Counted from the stretch's first letter, positions 43,398 to 54,086 are shown. The stretch: DNA of 64,000 nt from JAEZBP01 sp963832725 (GCA_963832725.1 CAWHVG010000005.1:372001-436000), one strand, 5' to 3'. The notes: generated from the letters alone by a model not told the origin. Program-made: numbers and translations.

Positions 43398-43928
43398 TCA
43401 AACTCCGAAGTACTGCATCCCCACGCGAATCACCCACACGGTGATCGAGACGATCGAGAGCCCGATCGCGATCTTCTCCGCGTGCAGCCGGTCGAGGGTG
43501 TCCACGACCGGCGTGCGCCGGACCATGCCGAAGAGCGAGAGCGGCACCATCGCCGCGGTGCAGAGGAAGAGCAGGATGCCGAAGGGGTTGGCGTGGAAGG
43601 CGCCGCCGACCTGGAAGCGGATCATGTTCGAGAACGACGTCGTCAGGCCGCAGCCGGGGCACGGATAGCCCGTGTAGACCAAGAACCCGCAGGGCGGGAG
43701 CCCGAGCTGGGTGTGGGTGCCGTGGCCCGCGGAGGACGGGGTGAGCATGGCGGCGGTGATCAGCACCGCGAGCGGCCCCGCGAAGAGGATCGCCCACGTC
43801 ACGAGCGAGACCCAGTTCCCCTGACCGACCAAATCACCCGCGAACACCGAGCCGCGGCGCTCGCTTTGAGCCGGCGGCGGGGGAGCGCTCGACAGCTCGG
43901 GGGCGGCGGCTCGTGCGATGTCTTCCAT
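43398..43928 (-). CDS. DUF2752 membrane protein
   Basis: 176 residues. An N-terminal soluble stretch is followed by three or four membrane segments. The DUF2752 signature GYPCPGCGLTTSF lies at about 95-107. Such proteins are widespread; function unknown. It lies about 58 bp downstream of the kinase gene start on the same strand and could share control. Confidence 0.87.
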   Translation of the reverse strand: MEDIARAAAPELSSAPPPPAQSERRGSVFAGDLVGQGNWVSLVTWAILFAGPLAVLITAAMLTPSSAGHGTHTQLGLPPCGFLVYTGYPCPGCGLTTSFSNMIRFQVGGAFHANPFGILLFLCTAAMVPLSLFGMVRRTPVVDTLDRLHAEKIAIGLSIVSITVWVIRVGMQYFGV

Positions 43929-44094
43929 GTCACGGGAACTCAAACGCTTCCGCCCCTGCCAGTCAAGCCGCGCGAGCACCTGCCTCCACGGCCCGGGCGG
44001 TGTAAGAACGCCACCATGTCCATGCCCTTGACGTCGCTGGTGAGGCACATCGCGCACACCGCCGTTTCGCTCGCCGATCTTCGGGACGCTCCCG

Positions 44095-45045
44095 GTGAAC
44101 GACCGCGGGGCCCGCCTCGACCCGCAGATCCACGCGATGCTGCAGCTCTTGGCCCGCTCCGGTCGGCCGACCCTCGACCAGCTCGGACCCGAGCGCGCCC
44201 GACAGGAGATGGACCGGCTCTCGTTGGTGGCGGACATCCCCGAGACCCCGGTCGCGAAGGTGGAGGACGGCTCGTTCTCGGTCGCCGACGCGGAGATCCC
44301 GTTCCGGGTGTACACACCCTTCGGCGGAGGCGAGCGACCGGCGACGGTCTACTTCCACGGCGGCGGGTTCGTGATCGGCAGCATCGTCAGCCACGACCGC
44401 TTCTGCCGTCTGCTCACCGCTCGCGCCGGCGCGACGGTGATCTCGGTCGACTACCGGCTGGCGCCGGAGCATCCCTTCCCCACGGCCGTGGACGACGCCG
44501 CCGCGGCGTTCGAGTGGGTACACGCGAACGCCGCCTCGCTCGGGGTGGATCCGGCCCGGATCGCGGTGGCCGGCGACTCGGCGGGCGGCAACCTGGCGGC
44601 GGTGGTAGCGCAGGAGATGCGGCGGCGCGGAGGCCCGATGCCGGCGTTCCAGCTCTTGATCTACCCGGGGACCGACATGAACCGCACGTTCGACTCGCAC
44701 CGGACGCTCGGCGGCGACTACTTCCTGACGACGTCGATGATCGATTGGTTCTTGGCGAACTACCTGACGGCGGTGGAGCAGCAGCGTGACCCGCGCGCAT
44801 CGCCGATCGTGACGGCGGAGCTGGCCGGGCTGCCGCCGGCGCATGTGGCCACCGCCGGGTTCGATCCGCTGCGCGACGAAGGCGACGCCTACGCGGACGC
44901 GCTCCGGGCGGCGGGCGCCCCGACGACGAGCCGCTGCTACGACTCGTTGATCCACGGGTTCATCAGCATGGGTGGGATCATCGACGCCGCCGCCCACGCG
45001 GCCAACGATCTGGGCGACGCGCTACACGCCGGCCTGCGTCGCTGA
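44095..45045 (+). CDS. Hormone-sensitive-lipase-type alpha/beta esterase
   Basis: 316 residues, standard for the HSL/bacterial esterase group. Oxyanion HGGG at 88-91, nucleophile elbow GDSAGG at 160-165 (Ser162), catalytic Asp in DPLRDEGDAY, and His in IHGFIS near the C-terminus. It hydrolyses short-chain esters. No signal peptide, so cytosolic. GTG start at 44,095. It diverges from DUF2752 and converges with the lipoprotein gene after a 17-bp gap. Confidence 0.93.
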   Translation: MNDRGARLDPQIHAMLQLLARSGRPTLDQLGPERARQEMDRLSLVADIPETPVAKVEDGSFSVADAEIPFRVYTPFGGGERPATVYFHGGGFVIGSIVSHDRFCRLLTARAGATVISVDYRLAPEHPFPTAVDDAAAAFEWVHANAASLGVDPARIAVAGDSAGGNLAAVVAQEMRRRGGPMPAFQLLIYPGTDMNRTFDSHRTLGGDYFLTTSMIDWFLANYLTAVEQQRDPRASPIVTAELAGLPPAHVATAGFDPLRDEGDAYADALRAAGAPTTSRCYDSLIHGFISMGGIIDAAAHAANDLGDALHAGLRR

Positions 45046-45062
45046 ACCCCGCCGCGAAGGAT

Positions 45063-45833
45063 TCAGACGTAGACGCGGCAGAGGACGCGATCGGGCGGCG
45101 GCTCGAGGACCGTGACCGCGCAGATGGCGGCGATCTCGGCCTCTTCGAAGGTGGAGCCGCCGCCGACACCTCCGTACGCACAGCGGACGCCACCCGTGCA
45201 GGGATCGCCCGGGCCAACCGTGCAGTCGAACGCGGATGAAGCGGCCTCGACCGCCGCGGCGGCGCTCGCGTCGGCGACACACACGAAGAGAGCGTCGCAG
45301 TAGGTGCCGGGCGAGAGATCGCCGCCCATCGGGAACTCGACCCGATCGGGGCGGCAGGAAACGGCGGCGTCGGCGCTCGCGTCCTCGAGGCCCGCGTCGG
45401 CGGCGCTCGCGGACGCGTCGGGCGTCGAGCCGGCGTCGCTCGCGCCCCCGTCGTCGGCCGCGCCGGCATCGTTCGTGTCGAAGCGCACCTCCGCCGTGCC
45501 CTCCTGGACGGGGCACGCACAGCAACCGGTGTCGCCCGCTCCGAGGGTCAAGCTGGTGTCCTGCGAGGCGCCTGAAGGCGTGGTGACGGTGAACGAGTAA
45601 GTGCCGGGCTGAACGTCGGACGTGGCGAAGCAGGTGGTGGTGTCGCCGGTCGTCGAACAGGCGAGCTCGACGTCGCCGCTCACCGACGGCGTCGACCCGT
45701 CGCTCGTGACGATGGTCAACGTGATCGGCGGCGGGCAAGCGCCGCAGGCGATCCCGGCACAATGGCCGACGCTCGGACCATTCGAGCAAGCGGTGAGAGC
45801 CAGCAGCGCGGCGGCGAGGGTTCGGGGCATCAT
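45063..45833 (-). CDS. Asp/Ala-rich Cys-containing lipoprotein
   Basis: 256 residues. Signal MMPRTLAAALLALTAC gives a lipobox Cys at about 16. An Ig-like beta region (about 45-110, with SVSGDVELAC and PGTYSFTVTTP) precedes a long low-complexity DASADAG linker (about 120-165) and a Cys-containing C-terminal domain. It is typical of myxobacterial secreted proteins and has no recognised catalytic motif. Likely outer-membrane-anchored. Confidence 0.78.
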   Translation of the reverse strand: MMPRTLAAALLALTACSNGPSVGHCAGIACGACPPPITLTIVTSDGSTPSVSGDVELACSTTGDTTTCFATSDVQPGTYSFTVTTPSGASQDTSLTLGAGDTGCCACPVQEGTAEVRFDTNDAGAADDGGASDAGSTPDASASAADAGLEDASADAAVSCRPDRVEFPMGGDLSPGTYCDALFVCVADASAAAAVEAASSAFDCTVGPGDPCTGGVRCAYGGVGGGSTFEEAEIAAICAVTVLEPPPDRVLCRVYV

Positions 45834-46021
45834 GCGCTCAGAGTCGCCGCTCGCACGGGCGCCGCGCAAGCGAAGAGCGCAGCGCCCCTCGTCGAGGGGA
45901 GCGGGGACCGGTTCTCCCGGTTCATGGCGAGCGTCCTGGAAGCGTGACGCACGAGGCGCTTCGTACGTGGCTCAGCGCGGACTCGGAACCCAAAGCGTGG
46001 TTGTTCCGTCTCGAATAGGTA

Positions 46022-46597
46022 ATGTGGAAGCGACGCCTACTATTCGCCATGGGCCTGATCTCGGCCCTCGGAATCAGCGGCTGCGCGGGCTACTACCGCC
46101 CGTCGACCGCGTACCAGCAGCGCTACGGTATCGACGGATGGGTCGTACGCCGCATGAACTACCTGGTGAGCTTCTATCTCGACTGTCCCTCGAATCAGGT
46201 GGAGCGTACCGACTACGGACGTATCCCGCGTACCGAATGGTATCGGCACACCTTCGCCGGATGCGGACAGACCTACGAGATGTGGACGATCTGCAACTCG
46301 CGCGGCTGCGGCTACGAGACCGGCCTGGATGAGCGCGCCAGCGTGGAATTCGAGTGCCCCGTCGGCCAGGTGACCGTACACGGCGTCGGCCCCTACATGC
46401 GCGCGACCGGGTGCGGTAGGACGGCGTTGTACCGCGACGACGACGGCGAGTGGATCATGAGCCCCGACGGATCGCGGCCGACCTCGACCTACACGCAGCA
46501 CGGGGCAGACGCAGAACCCGTCCCGCAGGCGCAGGGGCAGGTGCCGGTCGAGGGACAGATCCCCGTGCAGGTGCAGGGACAGGTCCAGGGACAGTGA
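46022..46597 (+). CDS. Lipoprotein with Gln/Val-rich tail
   Basis: 191 residues. Lipobox ALGISGC at about 21. The mature part has six to eight Cys in pairs (CGQTYEMWTICNSRGCGYET) and a C-terminal QGQVPVEGQIPVQVQ low-complexity tail. No known domain. Its downstream neighbour begins eight bp after its stop and is also a lipoprotein, so they form an operon. A membrane-surface role is inferred. Confidence 0.75.
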   Translation: MWKRRLLFAMGLISALGISGCAGYYRPSTAYQQRYGIDGWVVRRMNYLVSFYLDCPSNQVERTDYGRIPRTEWYRHTFAGCGQTYEMWTICNSRGCGYETGLDERASVEFECPVGQVTVHGVGPYMRATGCGRTALYRDDDGEWIMSPDGSRPTSTYTQHGADAEPVPQAQGQVPVEGQIPVQVQGQVQGQ

Positions 46598-46604
46598 GGC
46601 GGTC

Positions 46605-47228
46605 ATGGTTGGACACGCACGTCGCGGACAGGTGATCGTAGCGCTCCTGTGTGTCGCGAGCCTGGGGCCCGGCTGCGGTCGCTGGCGCTACGGCTACAAC
46701 TCGGGCGAAGCGCGCTCGCGGCGGCCAGCGCACGCGACCGCGCCGCCGCCCGGCAGCGTCCCCTACGACCAGGCGACGGCCGCCGATCGCCGGCGCGGCG
46801 AGCAGGTCCCGCTGGTCTACCTACTCGACGGGGAGCAGCCGGAGATCCTCGGCGTGGTGCAGGTGACCGAGCCGCGAGGCCGCGAGTCCATGGGGATCGC
46901 CGACCTGCGGACGCGCGCCGCGCAGCTCGGCGCGGGCGGGCTGACCAACATCCAGATCACGCCGCCGGTCGACGGCTCGGGGCCCACGCACTTCACGGGC
47001 GTGGCCATCCGCGCCCGCGATCTGCTCCACGGCCGCCCCTACGAGGAGGTCGCGATCCTGCTCATCGACGCGCCCCCGCAACGTGAAGCGGTGGCCTTCA
47101 CCGAGCTCCGGCGGCGCGCCGGTCAGATGAACGCGGACCTCCTGCTCGACGTGCGTCTCGTCCCCGGTGAGGAAGGCCGGCCGCCGAGGCTTCGCGCTCG
47201 CGCCGTCCGCCTGCTCGACGCGCGCTGA
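46605..47228 (+). CDS. Small lipoprotein with repeated YbjQ-like helical motif
   Basis: 207 residues. Lipobox SLGPGC near 24. The core contains two similar segments, ADLRTRAAQLGAGGLTNIQI and TELRRRAGQMNADLLLDVRL, in which helix and strand alternate as in heavy-metal-binding YbjQ/DUF4156-type lipoproteins; this link is tentative. Co-transcribed with 46,022-46,597. No catalytic residues visible. Confidence 0.72.
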   Translation: MVGHARRGQVIVALLCVASLGPGCGRWRYGYNSGEARSRRPAHATAPPPGSVPYDQATAADRRRGEQVPLVYLLDGEQPEILGVVQVTEPRGRESMGIADLRTRAAQLGAGGLTNIQITPPVDGSGPTHFTGVAIRARDLLHGRPYEEVAILLIDAPPQREAVAFTELRRRAGQMNADLLLDVRLVPGEEGRPPRLRARAVRLLDAR

Positions 47229-47332
47229 AGCTCTTCCGTCGCCCCGAGGCCAGTGCGGCTCAATCGGCGCTGCCGGCATCGCCGCCCCGCTCGCGTCGGG
47301 GTCTCGATCGCATCGCGATGGGCCGCGCTCGG

Positions 47333-49237
47333 TCAACGCTGCGCGGTGGCGGGCAGCTCCATGCGGAACGTGGCACCGCGTCGCGCCTCACTGGTGACGA
47401 CGATCGTGCCGCCGTGCGCCTCCACGATCCGCCGGGCGATGTAGAGCCCGAGCCCCAACCCGCCGTAGTGCCGCGTGGACACCGCCCGCTCGAAGCGCTC
47501 GAAGATGCGGTCGCGCTGGGCGGCCGCGATCCCGATGCCCTGATCGACGACCGAGAGATGGATGCGGTCGCCGGCGGTCCGGACGACGACGCGGATCGGT
47601 TTCCGAGGGCCGAACTTGAGCGCGTTGTCGAGGAGGATCGAGACCACCCGCTCGATGCGCCGGCGGTCGATGAGACCGAACGCGGGCTCGACGTCCAGCT
47701 CGACGGAGCAGCCCGCGACATCGATCCGCGGTTGCAGGCGAGCGATGACGGTGCGGGCCACGTCGGCGAGGTCGACCGGCATCGGCGACAGCTCCATCCG
47801 CGCCACGTCCTCTCGCGAGACGTCGACCAGCTCGTCGATGAAGTCCGCCAGGTGCCGCGTCTGCCGGGACGCCACGCCCACCCACTTCTGGATCAGGGCG
47901 GGCGGTGCCCTCGAGAGGGTTCCTTGCAGGGCCATCTCGTCCAGTTGCTCGATGGCCAGGCGAAGCGACGAGACCGGCGTGCGCAGCTCGTGCGAGGCCA
48001 TGGCCAGGAAGTCGTCGCGCAAGCGCAGCGCCTCCTCCGCGCTCTCGCGCGCGTCCTGCTCCTGCGCCAGGAGACGGGCGCGCTCGTCCTGCACGCGCTT
48101 GCGCTCGCTCACGTCGGCCACGGCCGCCATCATCCCCGCCACCTCGCCGCTCGCGCCCCGGAGCGCGGCCGCGGAGACGCTGGCGGTGATCGGCGTTCCG
48201 TCGCTGGCGACCAGCTCCACCTCCAGCGCGTCGAGCCGGCGGCCGTCCACGACCTCCTCCAGCACCTCGGAGAAGGTCGCCAGGCGGCGGCCGTGCAGGC
48301 TCGGCAGAGGCCGGCCGAGCACCTCGTCACCGGAGCGGCCGAACATCGCCTGCGCTGCCCGATTCCACAGCGTCACGCGGGCGTCCCGGTCCAGCGCGAC
48401 GATGGCGATGGGAGAGGCCTCGAAGACCGCCCGCAGCGCGTCGTTCGACGCGCGGAGCGCCTCCTCGGTGCGCTTGCGCTCGGTCACGTCCTCGACGATC
48501 CCGACCCCGCCGATGACCTCCCCCCGCGGGTCTCGGATCGGGGCGAACTCGACCTCGACCGGCGTCACCTTGGAGGCTGTCGCCGAGTGGTAGTCGCCCT
48601 CGAAGTGGGTCCGCTCGCCCGCGAGCGCGCCTCGCACGCACGCCACCATCCCCGGGCTCGGCAAGGTCTTCATGTCCAGGCCGACCAGGACGCTCTTCGA
48701 GGAGCCGATCACGCGGACGAAGAGGTCGTTGCAAGCCGTGACCACGCCGCGCGCGTCGAAATGGAAGACGCCGATCGGGGCGTGCTCGAAGACGAGTCGG
48801 TAGCGCTGCTCTCGCTCCTCCAGGGTCTCGCCGTAGCCGATCGATTCGGTGGCGAACTCGACCGATTCGGGACGGCGCTGCAGCGAGAGCACGAGCAGCG
48901 GCGCGCCTCCGTCCGCGCCGACCACGCACTCGACCTCGATCTCGACTCCGTCCCGTCGCACGATCGGCATGCGGAGCGGCACGCCCGGCTTGGTCTCCGC
49001 GCGTGAGAGCAGATGCTCGACGATCGGCTGGCCTTCGATCTGCTGGACACGCGTCGGGACGATCACCGTCAGCGGCTGACCGAGCAGCTCCTCGCGCCGG
49101 TAGCCCAGGAGCTGTAGGGCTGCGGGGTTGGCGATGCGGAAACAGCTCTCCCTGTCGATGGCGAGGGTCGGGATCGCCAGCGCGTCGAGCGTTCGCTCCG
49201 CAGACACGGACGCCTCGCCTGTCTCGGGATGGCACAC
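47333..49237 (-). CDS. PAS-multi-domain soluble histidine kinase
   Basis: 634 residues. Three PAS domains (about 10-120, 140-255, 262-380), each with typical FRIANPAALQLLGYRREELLG-type features. HisKA follows with LAMASHELRTPVSS (His416), then HATPase with LLDNALKFGP, DQGIGI and GLGLGLYIAR. No membrane segment or receiver. The start is GTG at 49,237, placed by GGGAAAGG, which is also part of a hairpin (49,241-49,273) that may sequester it. Confidence 0.9.
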   Translation of the reverse strand: MCHPETGEASVSAERTLDALAIPTLAIDRESCFRIANPAALQLLGYRREELLGQPLTVIVPTRVQQIEGQPIVEHLLSRAETKPGVPLRMPIVRRDGVEIEVECVVGADGGAPLLVLSLQRRPESVEFATESIGYGETLEEREQRYRLVFEHAPIGVFHFDARGVVTACNDLFVRVIGSSKSVLVGLDMKTLPSPGMVACVRGALAGERTHFEGDYHSATASKVTPVEVEFAPIRDPRGEVIGGVGIVEDVTERKRTEEALRASNDALRAVFEASPIAIVALDRDARVTLWNRAAQAMFGRSGDEVLGRPLPSLHGRRLATFSEVLEEVVDGRRLDALEVELVASDGTPITASVSAAALRGASGEVAGMMAAVADVSERKRVQDERARLLAQEQDARESAEEALRLRDDFLAMASHELRTPVSSLRLAIEQLDEMALQGTLSRAPPALIQKWVGVASRQTRHLADFIDELVDVSREDVARMELSPMPVDLADVARTVIARLQPRIDVAGCSVELDVEPAFGLIDRRRIERVVSILLDNALKFGPRKPIRVVVRTAGDRIHLSVVDQGIGIAAAQRDRIFERFERAVSTRHYGGLGLGLYIARRIVEAHGGTIVVTSEARRGATFRMELPATAQR

Positions 49238-49240
49238 GGT

Positions 49241-49273
49241 GTCGCCTTTCCCGCGTCTCACGGGAAAGGGACA
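49241..49273 (-). promoter_or_regulatory. Hairpin overlapping ribosome-binding site of PAS kinase
   Basis: A nine-bp perfect stem CCTTTCCCG/CGGGAAAGG with a seven-base loop, extended by TGTC/GACA across a one-base bulge. GGGAAAGG in the stem is the probable Shine-Dalgarno site; the GTG start lies a few bases beyond. Consistent with structure-controlled translation. Confidence 0.55.
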
Positions 49274-49481
49274 TAGGCACGCCGCCCCGATCGCGGGGGC
49301 TTTTCGGACCCAGAGCCCGCGCCGAGGAGGCCCTCGAGCGCTCATCGACAACATCGGACCTGGCCCGCGATCGAGGCGGTCCCAACCTGGAAGCGTCGTG
49401 AGGAGCCCCGCGAACGCACCACCGCGAGCGTCAACGCCGGCAGATGGCGGCGGACCGGCCGCGGGAGATTCTCGACAGCCT

Positions 49482-49712
49482 TCAGCGGCGGCGGCGGACG
49501 ACGAGTCCGACCATGACGCCGGCAGCCACCAGCAGCGCCGGCGCGCCACCACCCGGGAGGGAAGCCACCGAGCAGCCACCGCTCCCCCCGCCGCCGGAGC
49601 CGGCGTCTTGCGAGCTCCCCGAGTCGGGGACCGGAGCCACGTCGGCGGACGCGAACGACACGGGGAGCGCCGCGAGCGCGGCGCCGAGCACGAGAGCGCG
49701 AAGCGAGTTCAT
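49482..49712 (-). CDS. Small secreted protein with MYXO-CTERM-like anchor
   Basis: 76 residues. Signal peptide (ALVLGAALAALPVSFASA), a short Gly/Ser/Asp linker, then GGCSVASLPGGG, a membrane helix (APALLVAAGVMVGLVV) and RRRR. That Cys-helix-Arg tail is the MYXO-CTERM-type sorting and anchoring layout. Almost no other mature domain exists, so it may be a minimal anchored peptide. It lies 169 bp after the VWA gene, which has a similar tail. Confidence 0.7.
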   Translation of the reverse strand: MNSLRALVLGAALAALPVSFASADVAPVPDSGSSQDAGSGGGGSGGCSVASLPGGGAPALLVAAGVMVGLVVRRRR

Positions 49713-49881
49713 GGCCGCCACGGTACTCGTGTCGCGGCGACCGAGGAAGTCCCTGGACCGCCCCGGGCGATCGGACCCGGCGATCCGAGCCGCCCATCGC
49801 CCCGCCAGCGGCACGCCCGGAAGCTCGGGAATCCGTGGGGAGCCCGTGCCGAGCGAGAAAAGAGCCCGCGGTGAAGATCGC

Positions 49882-51224
<1,343 letters not shown>

Positions 51225-51488
51225 GGCCGCCGGCGAAAGCGAAGCGCATGCCACCTGCACCCACACGCGGATCACCCGCGATTCGGGCATTTTCTCGGCC
51301 ACCACGGCCGAGCGGTGGCTTCTCGAGATGCTAGGGAGGGCCGTCCGGAGTGGCTACTGGAGCTGCCAGTGCCGCGTCGCCGGGTGTCGCATCGCCGTGA
51401 CGCGGTCTGGACGGCCGTGATACGTTTCCCGTCCATCAGGCAGCCTGCGCCCTACCGAACGGGTCGGCGAGGGTCGAGAACGCGAACG

Positions 51489-52139
51489 ATGGCCGTTTCA
51501 CCGCTGCTCGGATACAACACCAACGTCCGCCACCACGGGAAGGTCTTCCACATCCAGACGGAAGACTCCGGCGCGACCCACGGCCACATCTTCACGCACC
51601 TGTTCGCCGACGGCGGGCGGATCATCGCGTCGAAGAAGACGACGTACAAAGAGCACGTCGGGACCGACCGTTATCCCGGGATCGTCAAGAAGCTCATGCG
51701 CGAGTCGCACAAGGCGATGTTCATCGCGCTGCGCGACGGGCTCTTCGACGACGACGAGGCAGCGGGTGCACGCGCGATCGCGGAGATGCACATCGGCGTC
51801 GACGACGACGATGGTGGATTGGCTGCTGCGTCCGCTCCCCTGTCGGCTCCGGCGCCGTCGAGCCCCGACGTGGACATCGACGCGCTCGAGCGCGCGGCCG
51901 CCGCCAAGCTCGCCCAGGCGGACGCGGAGCAAGCGCCCGCGGCGCGCCGCGAGACGCCCTCCAGCGCCGGCCGCTACTCCGTCACCCGCCCGGCCATGCC
52001 CGCCGCCACCCACCGCTCCAGCGCCCCGGCGGCGCGCCCGGACCCGTCCTCCGAGTCCATCTTCGGCGGCGACCTGCTGAGCGAGAAGAGCCTCGACGAG
52101 GTCATCCTCAGCTACCTGGCCGAAGACGTCGAAGACTGA
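51489..52139 (+). CDS. Conserved myxobacterial protein of unknown function
   Basis: 216 residues. The first 95 (LLGYNTNVRHHGKVFHIQTE, FADGGRIIASKKTTYKEHV) look like a compact conserved fold I recognise from other myxobacterial genomes but cannot name. Residues 100-185 are disordered and Ala/Pro/Ser-rich, and a C-terminal acidic helix (LDEVILSYLAEDVED) closes it. No signal peptide. ATG at 51,489 chosen within a longer frame. Function unknown. Confidence 0.75.
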   Translation: MAVSPLLGYNTNVRHHGKVFHIQTEDSGATHGHIFTHLFADGGRIIASKKTTYKEHVGTDRYPGIVKKLMRESHKAMFIALRDGLFDDDEAAGARAIAEMHIGVDDDDGGLAAASAPLSAPAPSSPDVDIDALERAAAAKLAQADAEQAPAARRETPSSAGRYSVTRPAMPAATHRSSAPAARPDPSSESIFGGDLLSEKSLDEVILSYLAEDVED

Positions 52140-52148
52140 ACTGAGGCG

Positions 52149-52221
52149 CGGCTCGGTCCCCCCAAACGCCGCGCGCCCGCGCTCCGAGACCGGAGGCGCG
52201 GGCGCGTCGCAGCCGAGCCGC
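52149..52221. terminator. Nested inverted repeat between convergent genes
   Basis: Inner stem of about 15 bp (52,172-52,186 with 52,191-52,206, one bulge, four-base loop AGAC) inside outer arms GCGGCTCGG (52,149-52,157) and CCGAGCCGC (52,213-52,221). It sits between genes that converge at 52,139 and 52,228. No T-run, so possibly a bidirectional stall or terminator of the GC-rich type. Confidence 0.6.
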
Positions 52222-52227
52222 GGAAGC

Positions 52228-52563
52228 TCAGGCCAGGATCTGCTGGAGCTTGGTGGCCAGCATGGCGTTGCCGCTGACCTTCAGCTTGCCCTGGAAGTAG
52301 AGGGCCATCGCGGACTGCGGGTTGTCGCTGATCTGCTTCCAGTCGTCGGAGGTCATCTCCAGCGTGCAGTCGGCCTCTCCGACCTCGCCGTCCTTCACTC
52401 CGACGTCGTCCCCCTTGAGGTCCAGCGTCCAGGTGCCCCCGTCGTCGCCCTCGATCTTGAACAGGAAGACGGCGTTGACGGCCCGCGCCGCGTCCGGATC
52501 GGCCGCGATCTTCTCGGGGAGGTTCTTGGTGAAGTCGGTCTTCGCGTCGGGCATCTCGAGCAC
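52228..52563 (-). CDS. SCP2 sterol-carrier-like protein
   Basis: 111 residues, a free-standing SCP2 domain. It shows the beta-strand/helix order with TWTLDLKGDDVGV, ADCTLEMTSDDW and NPQSAMALYFQGKLKVSGN. It binds lipids or fatty acyl groups, usually with low specificity. An internal ATG at 52,554 is an alternative start. The nested hairpin lies just after the stop. Confidence 0.87.
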   Translation of the reverse strand: MLEMPDAKTDFTKNLPEKIAADPDAARAVNAVFLFKIEGDDGGTWTLDLKGDDVGVKDGEVGEADCTLEMTSDDWKQISDNPQSAMALYFQGKLKVSGNAMLATKLQQILA

Positions 52564-52778
52564 CTCCGTGTCGTGGACCGGGAAGGGCCCGGGCCAAGAC
52601 TGAATGACGATTCAGGCGACCCGGCTTCTAGCGCCCGTCGGAGGGGGCTGTCAACCAGGCGGGGCATCCTGGCACGGGCGCGTGCCCCACGGCTCCGTAG
52701 GCGCGGTGCCCGCGCACGCGAATTGACTCGACGGTCGAGGCGCAGTACCCCAAGCGACCTTCGAGGAGCGAGAGCGCC

Positions 52779-53102
52779 ATGGACCTCAAGAAGCTGATCA
52801 CGAACCAGGGCATGAAGCTGATCCAGGACCCGCGGGTCGCGAAGCTCATGCAGGACGAGCGGGTGATGAAGGCCATGATGCAGGCCTTCCAGGCGCGCGG
52901 GAAAGCGCAGGAGTCCTTCGACCAGGCGGTCGAGCAGGTCGCCAAGCGCCTCGGGCTCGTCACCAAGGCGGAGGTCCGCGACCTCAAGCGCAGCATGCGC
53001 AAGCTCGAGACCGAGCTGAAGAAGGCCCGCAAGGACGCCGAGAAGGCCCGCAAGGCCGCGGAGCGCGCCGAGGACGGCGACGACGACGGCGACGACGACT
53101 GA
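52779..53102 (+). CDS. Helical coiled-coil protein with acidic tail
   Basis: 107 residues. An amphipathic first half (MDLKKLITNQGMKLIQDPRV) is followed by a Lys/Glu coiled coil (about 60-95) ending in poly-Asp/Gly. It resembles small phasin-like or scaffold proteins, but no motif proves that. Good ribosome-binding site GAGGAGCGAGAG. It is 98 bp before the TPR gene on the same strand. Confidence 0.7.
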   Translation: MDLKKLITNQGMKLIQDPRVAKLMQDERVMKAMMQAFQARGKAQESFDQAVEQVAKRLGLVTKAEVRDLKRSMRKLETELKKARKDAEKARKAAERAEDGDDDGDDD

Positions 53103-53200
53103 TCGGATCTCGCCCCGGTCGCTCGACAGCCCGCGCGCCGAGGTGGCACCTTGGCCCTGGCATGCGTGAATCATCTCCTCGCCGCCGCGTCCGAGGCGGC

Positions 53201-53890
53201 ATGTCTCGTTGGGCGCTCGTCCTGTCGGCCACGCTGATCGCGCTCTCGCCAATCGGCGCCCAGGCACAACGCCATCGCCGTCACCGCGAGCCGACGCCGG
53301 CGCAGGTGGAGCGCGCGCGCGACCTCTTCGTCGAGGGCACGCAGCACTATCAGGGCGGTCGCCTCGACGAGGCGCTCCAGCGCTTCCTGGCGGCCTGGCG
53401 CATCGTGCCCAGCCCGGAGCTCGCCTACAACGTCGCCCGCACCTACGAGCGGATGGGCGACGCGCAGCACGGCATCGAGTTCTACCGGCACTACCTCCAG
53501 CAAGCGGCGCCCGACGCGGCGGAGCGCCACGAGGTCGAGGGACGGATCACCGAGCTCGAGGCCATCGCGCGGCGCCAGCGCGAGCAGATCATCGCGCTGC
53601 CGCCTTCCGAGGACGAGCTCACCCAGGAAGCGCGCACCTTCTTCGAGCGAGGCGTGTCGATGTTCCGCCGGCGCCGCTACGAGGCCGCGATGGCCGCGTT
53701 CACCGCCGCCTACAACTTCGCGCGCCTGCCGGAGGTCATCTACAACCTCGCGGTGACCGCCGAGCGTCTCGACCACACGCAAGACGCCATCGACTACTTC
53801 CGCGAGTATGCCCGGAGCCTGCCGCGCGAGAGCGCCGAGCGAGCCATGATCGACCGCCGCGTCCAGCACCTGCGCGCCCAGCGGCGCTGA
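53201..53890 (+). CDS. Secreted TPR-repeat protein
   Basis: 229 residues. Signal peptide (SATLIALSPIGAQAQ), then TPR units with Ala/Gly-Tyr patterns: ARDLFVEGTQHYQGGRLDEA, YNVARTYERMGDAQHGIEFY and YNLAVTAERLDHTQDAIDYF. The longer frame begins at 53,162 but the signal peptide supports 53,201. A periplasmic scaffold role is an inference. It converges with the DUF4112 gene across the tandem repeat region. Confidence 0.82.
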   Translation: MSRWALVLSATLIALSPIGAQAQRHRRHREPTPAQVERARDLFVEGTQHYQGGRLDEALQRFLAAWRIVPSPELAYNVARTYERMGDAQHGIEFYRHYLQQAAPDAAERHEVEGRITELEAIARRQREQIIALPPSEDELTQEARTFFERGVSMFRRRRYEAAMAAFTAAYNFARLPEVIYNLAVTAERLDHTQDAIDYFREYARSLPRESAERAMIDRRVQHLRAQRR

Positions 53891-53924
53891 CCGCGTCCGA
53901 GCACGCCGACACGAACCGCGACCC

Positions 53925-54086
53925 GCTCGGCGTACCGCGCGAGCCGACGTATCGACCGCTTCCGAACACCGCGACACGAAGGGGCCCGGCGCCGCTCGGC
54001 GTACCGCGCGAGCCGACGTGTCGACCGCTTCCGAACACCGCGACACGAAGGGGCCCGGCGCCGCTCGGCGTACTGCGCGAGCCAGC
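53925..54086. repeat. 69-bp tandem repeat between convergent genes
   Basis: Two and a third copies beginning at 53,925, 53,994 and 54,063 (exact 69-bp period), starting GCTCGGCGTACCGCGCGAGC. It lies between the convergent TPR and DUF4112 genes. No ORF of its own; possible terminator-related or slippage product. Confidence 0.85.
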
